Assembly: GCA_964479465.1 (NCBI GenBank)
Contig: CAYZMG010000005.1
Location: 49,340 to 113,339, forward strand
Source of the DNA: CADCTB01 sp964479465
GTDB lineage: Bacteria; Actinomycetota; Acidimicrobiia; Acidimicrobiales; AC-14
Direction: 5' to 3'
DNA: 64,000 nucleotides
Part shown: one piece after another, positions 51,101-60,195 of the stretch
Layout: the number at the start of each line of letters is the position of its first letter
Position numbering within the stretch: position 1 is the first letter of the stretch
Notes under the pieces: model-generated
Seen by the model: the letters and a program-made list of their open reading frames with translations, nothing else
Told to the model about the DNA's origin: nothing
Databases searched by the model: none
Program-made: the position numbers and the translations under genes

Positions 51101-52795
51101 GTGGTCCGAGCCGTCCTCCGCCGGCTGGGCGCCCACGCCGGCGCCGCCATCGCCGTGGCCGCCCTGGCCGGCTTCGTGCTGGGCATCGTGGGCTACGAGG
51201 CGTTCGTGCCGGACCGGCGGTTCACCGAGTACGTCTACCGGTCGCTCCAGCTGTTCATCCTCTTCATCGACATCAACGGCGCGCCCCATCCGACCGAGCT
51301 GCCGATCGTCCTCGACGTCGCCCGCTTCCTGGCGCCGGCGGCGGCCACCGCGGCGGGCATCCGGGCTGTGCTCGGGCTCTTCGGCCAGCGGGCGACCCGC
51401 GCCTGGGTCCGGTACTTCGTGCGCGACCACGTGGTCGTCTGCGGCCTGGGCGCCCTGGGCTCCCGCCTGGCCGTGAACTTCCACGACGCCGGCTACCCGG
51501 TCGTGGGCCTCGAGCGCGGTCGGGGCGACGGGGCGACCCACGACAGCCGGGCCGCCGGCGTCCTGGTCGTCCTCGGCGACGCCAACGATCGGGAGCTGCT
51601 CCAGCGGGCCGGGGTCGGCCGGGCGCGGTATCTGGTGGTGGCCTCCGAGGACGACGCCTGGAACGCCGACGTCGCCCTGTCCGCCCGCGACGCCGTGGCC
51701 CACCGCCGGCGGGGCCTGCCCTGCTTCGTCCACGTCGGCCAGCCCCGGTTGTCGGGGCTGCTGGCCGAAGCCGCCCTCGGCGCCGGCGGCACCGGCCAGC
51801 TGCGGCTGGAGTTCTTCAACGTGTGGGAGAGCGTCCCGCCGATGGTGCTCGACGAGTTCCCGCCCGGCGACCACCTGCTGGTGGTGGGGGCGGGCCGGCT
51901 GGGGCCGGCGCTGGTGATGCACGCGGCCCGCCGGTGGGCCGCCGAGCCGGCGGGCGGGGGCCGGCGCCTCCGCGTCACCCTCGTCGGCGAGGCGTCCGGC
52001 GCAGCCGGCGGCGAGCTCACCGGGCGCTATCCCCACCTGGAGCAGGCATGCGACCTGCATACCTTCGACCTGGCGACCGACTCGCCGGCCTTCGAGCGGG
52101 CCGTGTTCCTCGAAGGGCCACCGGTGACGTGCGCCTACATCACGGGCGACAGCGACGCGTCCGAGCTCGCCGCCGCCGTGACCCTCGCCCGCGCCATCCC
52201 CAACGTCCCCACGGTCGTGCTCACCAGCGAGCGCTCGGGCCTGGCCACCCTCGTAAGCGGGATCACGCCCGACTCCTCGACCATCGTGGTGTTCGACGTG
52301 CTGGAGCGGGTGTGCCGGCCCGAGTTCGTACTCAACGGCACCATCGAGCTGCTGGCCCAGGCCATCCATGCCGCTTACGTGCGCGACCGGCTGGCGGCGC
52401 CGGGGCCCGCCGGCGGCGGGGCCCTGCGGGATTGGGAGGAGCTGCCTGAGAGCACCAAGGAAGCCAACCGGGCCCAGGCCGCCGACATCGGCACCAAGCT
52501 GGCCGCCGTCGGCTGCGGCATCCAGGCGTGGACCGACTGGACCGGCGACGGGCCGGCGTTCACCCCGGCCGAGGTCGAGATCATGGCCGAGCTGGAGCAC
52601 GAGCGCTGGTGCCGGGAGCGCCAGGCCGATGGCTGGACCGCCGGCCCCACCCGCGACGACGCCCGGAAGGTCACGCCGCACCTGGCCCCCTGGGCCGAGC
52701 TGGCCGAGGACGTGAAGGACTACGACCGCAACGCGGTCCGGGCCCTGCCGGAGCTGCTCACCTCCGCCGGCTATGAGATCGTGCGCCTACCGTGA
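51101..52795 (+). CDS. TM-TrkA/RCK-RyR domain protein
   Basis: GTG 51101 opens 564 residues. The N-terminus has about three hydrophobic segments (12-35, 48-58, 72-92). Two Rossmann-like regions follow: VVVCGLGALGSRLA near 111-124 as in TrkA-N, and LLVVGAGRLGPALV. The last 120 residues (EIMAELEHERWCRERQADGW and KDYDRNAVRALPELL) have the RyR domain pattern. A ligand-gated membrane effector or ion-channel-like role is suggested. GTGA overlap links it to the next gene. Confidence 0.8.
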   Translation: MVRAVLRRLGAHAGAAIAVAALAGFVLGIVGYEAFVPDRRFTEYVYRSLQLFILFIDINGAPHPTELPIVLDVARFLAPAAATAAGIRAVLGLFGQRATRAWVRYFVRDHVVVCGLGALGSRLAVNFHDAGYPVVGLERGRGDGATHDSRAAGVLVVLGDANDRELLQRAGVGRARYLVVASEDDAWNADVALSARDAVAHRRRGLPCFVHVGQPRLSGLLAEAALGAGGTGQLRLEFFNVWESVPPMVLDEFPPGDHLLVVGAGRLGPALVMHAARRWAAEPAGGGRRLRVTLVGEASGAAGGELTGRYPHLEQACDLHTFDLATDSPAFERAVFLEGPPVTCAYITGDSDASELAAAVTLARAIPNVPTVVLTSERSGLATLVSGITPDSSTIVVFDVLERVCRPEFVLNGTIELLAQAIHAAYVRDRLAAPGPAGGGALRDWEELPESTKEANRAQAADIGTKLAAVGCGIQAWTDWTGDGPAFTPAEVEIMAELEHERWCRERQADGWTAGPTRDDARKVTPHLAPWAELAEDVKDYDRNAVRALPELLTSAGYEIVRLP

Positions 52796-53358
52796 TCGTC
52801 GAGGCCCGGGCCGACGCCGGCGGCGACGAGCTGATCGCCGCCCTGGGCCTGCCGGCGCCCCGGGCCACCGTCGTCGTGAACGGGTCCACCTCCGGGTGCG
52901 ACCCCTCGCTGGCCGGCGTGATGACCGCGCTGGCCGGCGTCGCCGTGCGGGAGCGGCTCACCGTGGTGACCGGTGGGACCGACGCCGGCATCTTCGCCTT
53001 CCTGGGCTCGGCCATGGCCGAGCCCACCGCGCCCCTGGTGGGCGTCGCCCCCCGCAACCGTGACGGCGTGCCGCTGGAGCCGCACCACACCCACCACGTG
53101 CTCGTCGAGGGCGACACCTGGGGCGACGAGACGCCGGCCCTCCTCGCCCTGGCCGCAGCCCTGGGCCGCCTGGCTCCGTCGGTGGCGGTGATCTGCGGCG
53201 GGGGACGGATCACCCGCCTCGAGGCCGAGGGCCACCTGCGAGCCGGACGCCCGCTCATCGCCGTCGCCGGCTCCGGCGGCGTGGCCGGCGAGTTCCCCGA
53301 GCGCGCCGTCGACCCGTCCGCATTGGTTGCCGCAGTGCTGGACGCGCTGGGTCTCTAG
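52792..53358 (+). CDS. SLOG/LSDAT-like nucleotide-binding protein
   Basis: The 188 residues (GTG 52792, overlapping the previous stop) read as a Rossmannoid: TVVVNGSTSGCDPSL, LTVVTGGTDAGIFAFLGSAM, and VAVICGGGRITRLEAEGHLRAGRPLIAVAGSGG. These Gly-rich loops fit the prokaryotic LSDAT branch of the SLOG superfamily, related to the sensor part of TRPM channels. Binding of NAD-derived nucleotides is predicted for the family. The assignment is from pattern memory. Confidence 0.7.
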   Translation: MIVEARADAGGDELIAALGLPAPRATVVVNGSTSGCDPSLAGVMTALAGVAVRERLTVVTGGTDAGIFAFLGSAMAEPTAPLVGVAPRNRDGVPLEPHHTHHVLVEGDTWGDETPALLALAAALGRLAPSVAVICGGGRITRLEAEGHLRAGRPLIAVAGSGGVAGEFPERAVDPSALVAAVLDALGL

Positions 53359-53517
53359 CCGAGCATCACGCCCTGGAGTTGGGCGACAGTTGATCTTCCG
53401 GCGTCCGTGCGTTGGGTGCCGGTTGTCATGCTCCTCGGTGATGACGCTCCGGTCGGGCTCAAGCCGCGTCGTCGACCGGTCGATTCATCTGGTCACGGTG
53501 CGGCGCGGGGAGCGGGC

Positions 53518-55461
53518 ATGAATCGAAGAAGAATGGCCACGGCGGTGTTGGGTGTGCTGTTCCTGATCGGCCTGGCCGCCGGCGGGGGGATGCCGGCGGC
53601 GGGCGACGAGCCCGAGGGCATCGAGGGCATCACGCTCAACGTCGTCCCGAGCGACAACCTGCCGGCCACCGCGACGGTCACCGTCACCGGCACCGGGTTC
53701 TACTCCGAGTCGTCGGTTCCCACGGACGTGACCGTGCGCCAGTGCGCGCCCAGCTTCGGGGCGTGCGGCCCGGGGACGACGTTCACGCCCGACTTCAACA
53801 ACGGGTTCACCGGGCCCTTCACCGTGTTCCGCCAGCTGGTGATGTCGGACATGGCGGTCGACTGCACGGAGATCCTGTGCGAGGTGTGGGCCTCAGGCAC
53901 CACCTTCGCCAGCCACCACCTGACGTTCTCCCTCCTGGCGCCGACGACGAGAGCGACGACAACGACGAAGGCGCCGGCACCGACGAAGGCGCCGGCGCCG
54001 ACCACGACCCTTCGCCCCACAGGGGGAGACACGACCGTGCCGGCGCCCACCACGACTCGAGACACCCGCCCCCAGCCCGGCGTGACCATCCCCCCGACCA
54101 CCCGGGTCCCCGTGCCGCGCACGACGACCACGGCGGTGCCGACCACGACGACAACGGCGCAGCCGCCCACGACCACGACCCCACCGCCGCCGGCGGACGG
54201 TCCATCGCTCGTCGCCGTCACGCCCAAGAACGAGTCGTCGGGCCCGCCGGGCGGCGGGCTCCGGGTCCACGGGAGCGGCTACACCTGCCCGACCGTCTAC
54301 TTCTTCTTCGACCGCACCCGGGTCGGGTCAGGGTCGACCGACGGCGCCGGCCGCGTGTTCAAGAGCGGGCTCTCGGTCCCGGGCGACGCCGGCCGCGGCA
54401 GCCACCGGGTCACCGCCTCCTGCGACCCCGACGGCGACACGATCGAGCAGGCGTCGTTCTTCGATGTGCTGCCCGTGGCGGTCCACCGGCCGGCGTTCGT
54501 GACCTCGCTGCCGCTGCCCAACCAGATATCGCTGGACCCGGGGGCGCTGCTCGCCAGCGCCGCGATCGCCCTCGGCGCCATCCTGCTCATCGCCTTCCCG
54601 TACGAGCTGTTCAATTCCGCCATGGAAGAGAATTACGACGAGGTCCGCGGCTGGTTCGGGCTCGGGCCCCGGGGCGTCCCCGAGGTCAAGACCCGCAGCC
54701 ACACACTCGGCTTCCTCGGCCTGACTGCGGTGACCGCGATGGCGACGGGGTTCCTCAGTCCTGACTTCGGCTTCAACCGGACGAGCGTGGTCCTCTTCAT
54801 CGGGATCTGCGTGGCCCTGCTGGTCATGGCCGTCCTGTTCAGCCTCCCGGCCGACATCGGCATCCGCCGCCAGTTCGGCGAGTGGGGCAAGCTCAACTTC
54901 CTCCCCGGAAGCCTGATCGTGACGATCGTCATGGTGCTGGCGTGCCGGATCTTCGAGTTCCAGCCCGGGTTCTTCTACGGCGCCCTGGCCGGCCTGGCCT
55001 TCCGCAGTGCCCTGTCTGAGGATCTCCAGGGGAAGATGACGGCGGCCAACTGGGTCTTCAGCCTGGCCATCAGCGTGGGCGCCTTCTTCGTGCGGGTGCC
55101 CGTGTCGGCCGCCGCCGCCGAGACCGGCTCCAGCATCTGGTGGATCGCCGTGGAGATCTGCCTGGCGCTGATCTTTCTGTGGGGCATCGAGGGTCTGGCC
55201 GTCGGCATGCTGCCCATGCGGTTCCTCGACGGTCGCAAGGTCATGCGGTGGAGCAAGCCGGCGTGGGCCGCCCTGTTCTTCCTCGGGGTGTTCGCCACCG
55301 TCCACGTCCTGTTGAAGGCGGGCAGCGGGTACGTCGGGGAGACCAGCGACACCGTGCGCTTCAGCGTCATCGTCCTGTTCACCCTCTTCGGGATCGGTTC
55401 GGTGGCCTTCTGGGCCTACTTCAGGTTCCGGCCCCAGCGCTGGGTTCCGGTCCGGGCGTAA
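53518..55461 (+). CDS. large exported/polytopic membrane protein
   Basis: ATG 53518 with GGGGAGCG upstream gives 647 residues. After a signal peptide there is a neocarzinostatin-like Ig domain (ATVTVTGTGFYSESSVP, four Cys), a Thr/Pro linker of about 110 residues, an IPT-like Ig domain (GLRVHGSGYTCPTVYFFFD) and then about nine membrane helices. I do not know the function. It follows the SLOG gene by 159 bp on the same strand, and may or may not be linked with it. Confidence 0.65.
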   Translation: MNRRRMATAVLGVLFLIGLAAGGGMPAAGDEPEGIEGITLNVVPSDNLPATATVTVTGTGFYSESSVPTDVTVRQCAPSFGACGPGTTFTPDFNNGFTGPFTVFRQLVMSDMAVDCTEILCEVWASGTTFASHHLTFSLLAPTTRATTTTKAPAPTKAPAPTTTLRPTGGDTTVPAPTTTRDTRPQPGVTIPPTTRVPVPRTTTTAVPTTTTTAQPPTTTTPPPPADGPSLVAVTPKNESSGPPGGGLRVHGSGYTCPTVYFFFDRTRVGSGSTDGAGRVFKSGLSVPGDAGRGSHRVTASCDPDGDTIEQASFFDVLPVAVHRPAFVTSLPLPNQISLDPGALLASAAIALGAILLIAFPYELFNSAMEENYDEVRGWFGLGPRGVPEVKTRSHTLGFLGLTAVTAMATGFLSPDFGFNRTSVVLFIGICVALLVMAVLFSLPADIGIRRQFGEWGKLNFLPGSLIVTIVMVLACRIFEFQPGFFYGALAGLAFRSALSEDLQGKMTAANWVFSLAISVGAFFVRVPVSAAAAETGSSIWWIAVEICLALIFLWGIEGLAVGMLPMRFLDGRKVMRWSKPAWAALFFLGVFATVHVLLKAGSGYVGETSDTVRFSVIVLFTLFGIGSVAFWAYFRFRPQRWVPVRA

Positions 55462-55465
55462 CTTC

Positions 55466-55747
55466 GTGGCCGTGAGGGATGCTCGTGGCGATCTGACCGA
55501 TCTGATCAAGAGCCAGCTGGCCGAGCGCGACGTCTGTTCGGTCGCCGGCACCTACCTGCTCGAGGTCGAGCTCCGGGAGCGGTTGGCAGTGCTCGGCGTG
55601 GAGGTGACGCCCGACGTGAGCGTGACGCTCATGGCCGTGGCCATGCTGCTGGCGGAGCACTCGCCCGAGTTCGGCGGCGACACCCGTGACGCCCTGGGCG
55701 AGATCGCCCAGCTTGGGCTTAGCCTGCTAGTGGAGGGCGAGACCTAG
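55466..55747 (+). CDS. small helical hypothetical protein
   Basis: GTG 55466 (or GTG 55472) gives about 93 residues, acidic and helical (LIKSQLAERDVCSVAGTYLL), without membrane segments. No family is recognised. It starts 4 bp after the membrane protein stop, so it is probably cotranscribed, and its end overlaps the end of engB tail-to-tail. Confidence 0.55.
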   Translation: MAVRDARGDLTDLIKSQLAERDVCSVAGTYLLEVELRERLAVLGVEVTPDVSVTLMAVAMLLAEHSPEFGGDTRDALGEIAQLGLSLLVEGET

Positions 55748-56328
55748 CTCGTCGAGAGCCAGAGGGCCATGAGCCCCCGCAGCCGATCGATCCCGGTTCC
55801 CTTGGCCGCGCTGACCCACACGATGTCGCCGGCGTCGAGCCGGCAGGCGGCGGCCACCTCCTTGGCCCGCTTCGGCCGGTGCGACGACTTCACCTTGTCG
55901 TGCTTGGTGGCCACAATCGTGTGCGGGAGCTCGTTCTCCCGGACCCAGTCGATGATGTCGAGGTCGAGGCGGGTCGGGCCGATCTCCCCGTCGACCAGCA
56001 TCAGCAGCATGGCCAGTTGCTCCCGCTCGAGCAGGTACCGCTCGGTCATCTTGGCCAGGGCGGCCCGGGTCGCCTTCGACGCCTCCGCATAGCCGTAGCC
56101 GGGGCAGTCGACCAGGGTGGCGCCGCCGGGGACCTCGAAGCAGTTGAGCAGCCGGGTCCGCCCGGGCGTCTTCGACACCCGGGCCAGGTCGTTCCTGCCG
56201 CTGACGGCGTTGATGAGTGACGACTTGCCCACGTTCGACCGCCCCACCACCGCCACCTCGACGGGGGAGTCGGGGAGGGCGCGCACGTTGTCGGCGGAGA
56301 GGACGAACTGCATGGGGAGGGGAGGCAT
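55744..56328 (-). CDS. engB: ribosome-biogenesis GTPase EngB/YihA
   Basis: EngB is a small GTPase for large ribosomal subunit assembly. ATG 56328 gives 194 residues with G1 GRSNVGKSSLIN, G2 SKTPGRTRLLN, G3 DCPGYGYA, G4 ATKHDK and G5 VSAAKG. Length fits the family. The preferred start follows GGGGCGG; ATG 56313 is an alternative. Confidence 0.95.
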   Translation of the reverse strand: MPPLPMQFVLSADNVRALPDSPVEVAVVGRSNVGKSSLINAVSGRNDLARVSKTPGRTRLLNCFEVPGGATLVDCPGYGYAEASKATRAALAKMTERYLLEREQLAMLLMLVDGEIGPTRLDLDIIDWVRENELPHTIVATKHDKVKSSHRPKRAKEVAAACRLDAGDIVWVSAAKGTGIDRLRGLMALWLSTS

Positions 56329-56354
56329 GACCGCCCCATCGTCGCCGATGTAAG

Positions 56355-56398
56355 AGGGCCCGGCCCGGATGCAGGGGGGGTGCCCCCGGCCGGGCCCT
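56355..56398. terminator. hairpin terminator after the SRPBCC gene
   Basis: AGGGCCCGGCC and GGCCGGGCCCT form a perfect 11-bp stem in the 85-bp gap between the SRPBCC stop and the engB start on the minus strand. No long T-run follows. Confidence 0.55.
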
Positions 56399-56413
56399 CG
56401 AGAAGGCGTTTGC

Positions 56414-56857
56414 TTAGTTGCGGCCCCGCCAGCCGCCAGTCTCGGTGCCGCGGGACTCGATGAACTCCTTGAAGCGCTTGAGGTCACCTTCGGCCTGCTT
56501 TGAGACGAACCCCAGCTTGTCGCCGATCTGCTCGATGGCGCCCTGCGGCTCGACCTCGAGGTCGAGGTTCACCCGGGTGCCGCCGCCCGCCGGCTCGAAC
56601 GTGACGACGCCGCCGTTGGGCGTACCGTCGATGCTGCGCCAGGCGATCCGGCGGTCCGGCTCCTGGTCGACGATCTCGGCGTCCCACTCACGCCGGGTGC
56701 CGGCGATCTCGGCCACCCAGTGCAGGCGCCGGTCGTCGAGCTGGACAACCTGCTCGACGCCCTCCATGAACTGGGGGAACTCCTCGAACTGGGTCCACTG
56801 GTTGTACACGGTCGTGATCGGCCGATCGACAACGATGGACTTCTGGTGGTCAGACAT
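56414..56857 (-). CDS. SRPBCC (polyketide cyclase/dehydrase-like) protein
   Basis: The 147 residues have the START-like order seen in stress-related cyclase/dehydrase proteins: VDRPITTVYNQWTQFEEFPQ, HWVAEIAGTRREWDAEI, and the C-terminal helix AEGDLKRFKEFIESR. Such proteins bind hydrophobic ligands; the substrate is unknown. Confidence 0.85.
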   Translation of the reverse strand: MSDHQKSIVVDRPITTVYNQWTQFEEFPQFMEGVEQVVQLDDRRLHWVAEIAGTRREWDAEIVDQEPDRRIAWRSIDGTPNGGVVTFEPAGGGTRVNLDLEVEPQGAIEQIGDKLGFVSKQAEGDLKRFKEFIESRGTETGGWRGRN

Positions 56858-57041
56858 GGTGTAACTCCTGACGATTGGCGGTACGAACAGCTGCCGGCGC
56901 TCGGACTCCCGCTCGCGAGCCCGCCCGCCGGCGTGTGCACCGGCTTCGGTACACGACGACGTCGCCCTACCCGACGCCTCCCGGGGCCTAACGTCCGGAT
57001 CGCACCAGACGCCGTAGTCTGAGCATGACGCTCGGCGTCCC

Positions 57042-57114
57042 GCCCTCGTAGCTCAGGGGATAGAGCATCGGTTTCCTAAACCGTGTGTCGTAGGTTCGAA
57101 TCCTACCGAGGGCG
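57042..57114 (+). tRNA. tRNA-Arg(CCT)
   Basis: Cloverleaf: acceptor GCCCTCG/CGAGGGC, D stem GCTC/GAGC, anticodon loop TTCCTAA (CCT), T arm GTAGG-TTCGAAT-CCTAC. One T-T mismatch sits at the top of the anticodon stem. No CCA is encoded. Its 3' end faces the integrase at 57556, and it is a likely attachment site. Confidence 0.95.
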
Positions 57115-57281
57115 CAGACAAAAGTGCTGGTCAGAGCGTTACACCCTGAGAACGGCTCTCAGAAAGTGCCTTACATAACTAGTTTGGGCCATCTAAGTGG
57201 GCCATCCAGCGGCTAGTGTGGCCTTCATGGTGACGAGATGTCCCATCCGGGGCGTGGGTTGCGTGGGGCGGAGGGTTGCAG

Positions 57282-57524
57282 ATGGACGATCACGACGTCG
57301 ACGTCGACTTCATGGACATGACGAACGACCGGCGCGTCTGGACACGCCTGGAGGACGCCCGTCCGGGGTTCGTGCCGCTCGCCGGCCGTCATGTGATCGT
57401 CGGCTGCGAGGACGCCAATCCTGCGGTCGCACGCATTCTGTCGGTGCACGCCGAGGGCCACATCGAGTTGGAGGTGCTGCCGGGCAGCGTCGACTCGCAC
57501 CGGGACCTGCTCCTTCCGACCTGA
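57282..57524 (+). CDS. small hypothetical protein beside integrase
   Basis: ATG 57282 gives 80 residues with an acidic start (DDHDVDVDFMDM) and a beta-rich core (GRHVIVGCEDANPAVARIL). I recognise no family. Its position between the tRNA and the integrase suggests a recombination accessory or immunity-like small protein, without direct evidence. Confidence 0.55.
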   Translation: MDDHDVDVDFMDMTNDRRVWTRLEDARPGFVPLAGRHVIVGCEDANPAVARILSVHAEGHIELEVLPGSVDSHRDLLLPT

Positions 57525-57555
57525 CCGGTCGGCGCTTCGACGAGGGGGTGCGACG

Positions 57556-58722
57556 ATGAAGGGGTCGATGCGGGAGAAGCGCCCCGGGTACTGGCAGTTG
57601 CGGGTGTTCGAAGGGACGGACCCCCTGACCGGCAAGAAGCGCTATCGCACCAAAGTGTTCCGGGGCACGAAGCGCCAGGCGCAGAGCGCGCTCGCGGTTC
57701 TCGTCACCGAGGTCGACGGCGGCGTCGTCGAGCCCAAGAAATGCACGGTGGCCGAGCTGCTCGACGCATGGCTCGATCACATCGAGCATGTCGGGCGGTC
57801 CCCGTCCACGCTCTACGGGTACCGACGGCTCGTGCGACAAATGCCCGAGGGGTTCCTCGGCCTGCCGATCGGCAAGGTCACGCCCAAGGTTCTCGACGAC
57901 CTCTACCGGTTGCTCCTCAAGCAGACGAGCCGCAAGCCGGCCACGGTCCTGAAGTTCCACAGTGTCCTGCGGGCTGCGTTCCACCAGGCCGTGCGCTGGG
58001 GTTGGCTCGAGCGCAACCCGGTCGAGCGGGCCACGCCACCGCGAGTCGAGCAGGTCGAGACGGTCCCACCGGTGGTCGCCGATGTGCTCCGCGTCCTGGA
58101 CGCGGCGGCCGCATCCCGGAACCCGGAGAACGCGGTGGTGTTCCGTCTCGTCGCCGCCACCGGGTGCCGCCGAGGTGAGGTCTGCGGGCTCAAGTGGTCC
58201 GCGGTCGACATCGACGGTGACATGCCCAGAGTGATGATCCGGCGGGGCGTTCTCGACATCGAGAGGCAGCGGATTGTGCGGGACACCAAGAATCACGGCG
58301 TGCGCTGGGTCGGCCTTGACCCGGAAACGACGGAGCTGCTGCGCCGGCACCGGGAGCGTTCCTATGAGCTGGGAAAGGTGGCGGGGGCGCCGGTGACCGC
58401 CGACGACTTCGTGTTCCCGCGGTCACCTGGAAGCGACGAGCCGCTCCCGCCGAATCGGATCGGCCAGGCCTGGCGCCGGCTCTGCCGCCAGCTCGGCGTC
58501 GCGGCGCGCCTGCACGACCTCCGCCACCTGCAGGCATCGCTTCTCCTCGACGCCGGCGAAGCCATCACGACCGTGTCGGCCCGTCTCGGCCATCGGGACA
58601 CATCCACCACCCTGAAGATCTACAGCCACCTCATGCCGGGCGCGGATCAGCGGGCCGCGGGCATCGTCGGCAAGGCATTCACACGGCCGCCTGCCGAGGA
58701 CTCTACGGAAGCGTCGCAGTAG
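57556..58722 (+). CDS. tyrosine site-specific integrase
   Basis: The 388 residues include an N-terminal AP2-like arm-binding part (RPGYWQLRVFEGTDPLTGKK), a core-binding domain (about 60-170) and the catalytic domain with Arg in TGCRRGEVCGL, HDLRHLQAS, LGHRDTSTT and the Tyr in IYSHLM. All catalytic residues are visible. It should act on tRNA-Arg(CCT) upstream. The far att copy is not in the window, so the element extends beyond 64 kb. Confidence 0.92.
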   Translation: MKGSMREKRPGYWQLRVFEGTDPLTGKKRYRTKVFRGTKRQAQSALAVLVTEVDGGVVEPKKCTVAELLDAWLDHIEHVGRSPSTLYGYRRLVRQMPEGFLGLPIGKVTPKVLDDLYRLLLKQTSRKPATVLKFHSVLRAAFHQAVRWGWLERNPVERATPPRVEQVETVPPVVADVLRVLDAAAASRNPENAVVFRLVAATGCRRGEVCGLKWSAVDIDGDMPRVMIRRGVLDIERQRIVRDTKNHGVRWVGLDPETTELLRRHRERSYELGKVAGAPVTADDFVFPRSPGSDEPLPPNRIGQAWRRLCRQLGVAARLHDLRHLQASLLLDAGEAITTVSARLGHRDTSTTLKIYSHLMPGADQRAAGIVGKAFTRPPAEDSTEASQ

Positions 58723-58783
58723 TTCAGGTCACGTGGACCGCCAGGGGATCGGGGTTCATGTGGTGGCGTGATAGCATGAGTGC

Positions 58784-58996
58784 ATGGCTCGAAAGACGAC
58801 GACCGTTCGACTCCCCGAGGAGCTGGCCGAGACGGCCGAGGTCGTCGCCCGCGGGAGGGGTATGAGCGTGAACGGCTTGGTGATCGAGGCTCTGATCGCC
58901 GAGATCGCCCGCGTCAAGGACGACTCGGACTTCATGGAGAAGCTGCGTGCCCTCACCGAACGGGACCGGGAGATCCTCGACCGTTTGGCTGAGTGA
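58784..58996 (+). CDS. ribb-helix-helix protein, antitoxin-like
   Basis: The 70 residues begin ARKTTTVRLPEELAETAEVV, a standard RHH N-terminus, and end in a helix (FMEKLRALTERDREILDRLA). Small RHH proteins repress their own operon and often neutralise a toxin. No toxin gene follows directly. Confidence 0.75.
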   Translation: MARKTTTVRLPEELAETAEVVARGRGMSVNGLVIEALIAEIARVKDDSDFMEKLRALTERDREILDRLAE

Positions 58997-59055
58997 GCTG
59001 GCCCCGCAACGCCTGATCCGGCGAGGTGGACGCACACCCCGTTCGGGCTTCGGAC

Positions 59056-59637
59056 TCACTCCTCCGGATCCACGTCGAGCTGATCCGGAAACGGCAGAAA
59101 CCAGCGCCGCGGATGGAGGTTGGCGAACATGTGGCGCTGGCTGAGATCGCTGTCGTTGTCCTCGATCCCGTCAAGTGACGGGTTGAACAGGAGGAGGACG
59201 TCGTGGTCGCGGAACAGGACCTCGCGGGCCCATTCGAAGTCACGGTCACGCTCCGGGTCGGCAGGTAGCGAGTCGTCCAGGGGGATGGTCTCATCGCTCA
59301 CCGCAGCCTCCGCCGCGTCGATGACCAGATGGAGCGCCATCTCCTCGCCGGTGCATGACGCCAGCTGGCTCGACGCGAATCGCCCGCCTGCCAGCCGGGC
59401 GGCAATGCCCTCGAAGCAGACCACGAAGCGTTCCATCCAGACGTCGTCCGCCATCCGTCTGGCGATCGGCGGCAGCTCCCGCTTGAGGAGGTCAGACATC
59501 TCTGAGTCGGCGTATGTGTCGGCCAAGTAGATGGCCGTCGTCCAGAGCTGCGACGCCATGCGCGGCGACAGTGTCGAGTCCGGGTCGCCATACAGCCGCG
59601 CGAAATCCGGGGAGCCCGCAAAAGGGTCGACTGTCAT
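59056..59637 (-). CDS. hypothetical protein
   Basis: ATG 59637 gives 193 residues, helical and acidic, with GEEMALHLVIDAAEAAV near the middle and the hydrophobic block REVLFRDHDVLLLFNPSLDG near 150-170. I have seen similar proteins in actinobacterial genomes without a function. Start overlaps the stop of the RHH-like ORF upstream (ATGA). Confidence 0.6.
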   Translation of the reverse strand: MTVDPFAGSPDFARLYGDPDSTLSPRMASQLWTTAIYLADTYADSEMSDLLKRELPPIARRMADDVWMERFVVCFEGIAARLAGGRFASSQLASCTGEEMALHLVIDAAEAAVSDETIPLDDSLPADPERDRDFEWAREVLFRDHDVLLLFNPSLDGIEDNDSDLSQRHMFANLHPRRWFLPFPDQLDVDPEE

Positions 59638-59909
59638 GGGCTCCATGGTGTCGCACCGCCCAAGGAAGGGGCAGTTCGTCCGCCCCGGTAGCGACAGTCC
59701 GCCCCGGAGGTCGTGTTCCGTCGGGCCCCCACCGGCGACGTCAAGCGCCGGTCTGCGATGAATGGGTGGCGCTCGACGCCGACGGCCTCGCCGAGCAGCC
59801 GAGCGGCGAAGGCGTTGCGCGTCTCGCCACTACTGACGGCCGCCGCGTCAAGGACCTCGACCGAGCGGACGGAGAGCCGAAACGAGCGTTGGACGGACTT
59901 CCGGTCCAT
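59634..59909 (-). CDS. RHH-like protein with abnormal C-terminus
   Basis: The N-terminal 55 residues (DRKSVQRSFRLSVRSVEVLD, then SSGETRNAFAARLLGEAVGVERHPFI) match antitoxin-like proteins that are normally continued by a DUF433-type segment. Here the remaining 36 residues are unrelated, so the gene is probably truncated. It still overlaps the next start as ATGA. 59910-60195, between this ORF and rsr, holds no convincing gene. Confidence 0.45.
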   Translation of the reverse strand: MDRKSVQRSFRLSVRSVEVLDAAAVSSGETRNAFAARLLGEAVGVERHPFIADRRLTSPVGARRNTTSGADCRYRGGRTAPSLGGATPWSP

Positions 59910-60195
59910 GACCTACAAGTATCCCCTTGTCGCTCAACCGCTGGTCGACTCGGACAAGCCAGCGGACGACTCGTCGTGCAGGCGGTTCGCGAGCCTCTCT
60001 CGCCTGTCGTGGGGTGCCCAAGGTTGCCCGCCACTCGGTCCGTCGCCGAGCTGGCTGAAGGTCGAGGAGCACGGCGCCCCAAAGCGCCGCCCAGGTGGCC
60101 GGCGCCGCCGCCGCGACCCCGGGCCACCAGCTTCTCCACGTCGTCCGGCTTCTCGTTGCCGGTTCCTGTCGCCGGGGGTCATCTCCGGCGCAAGT

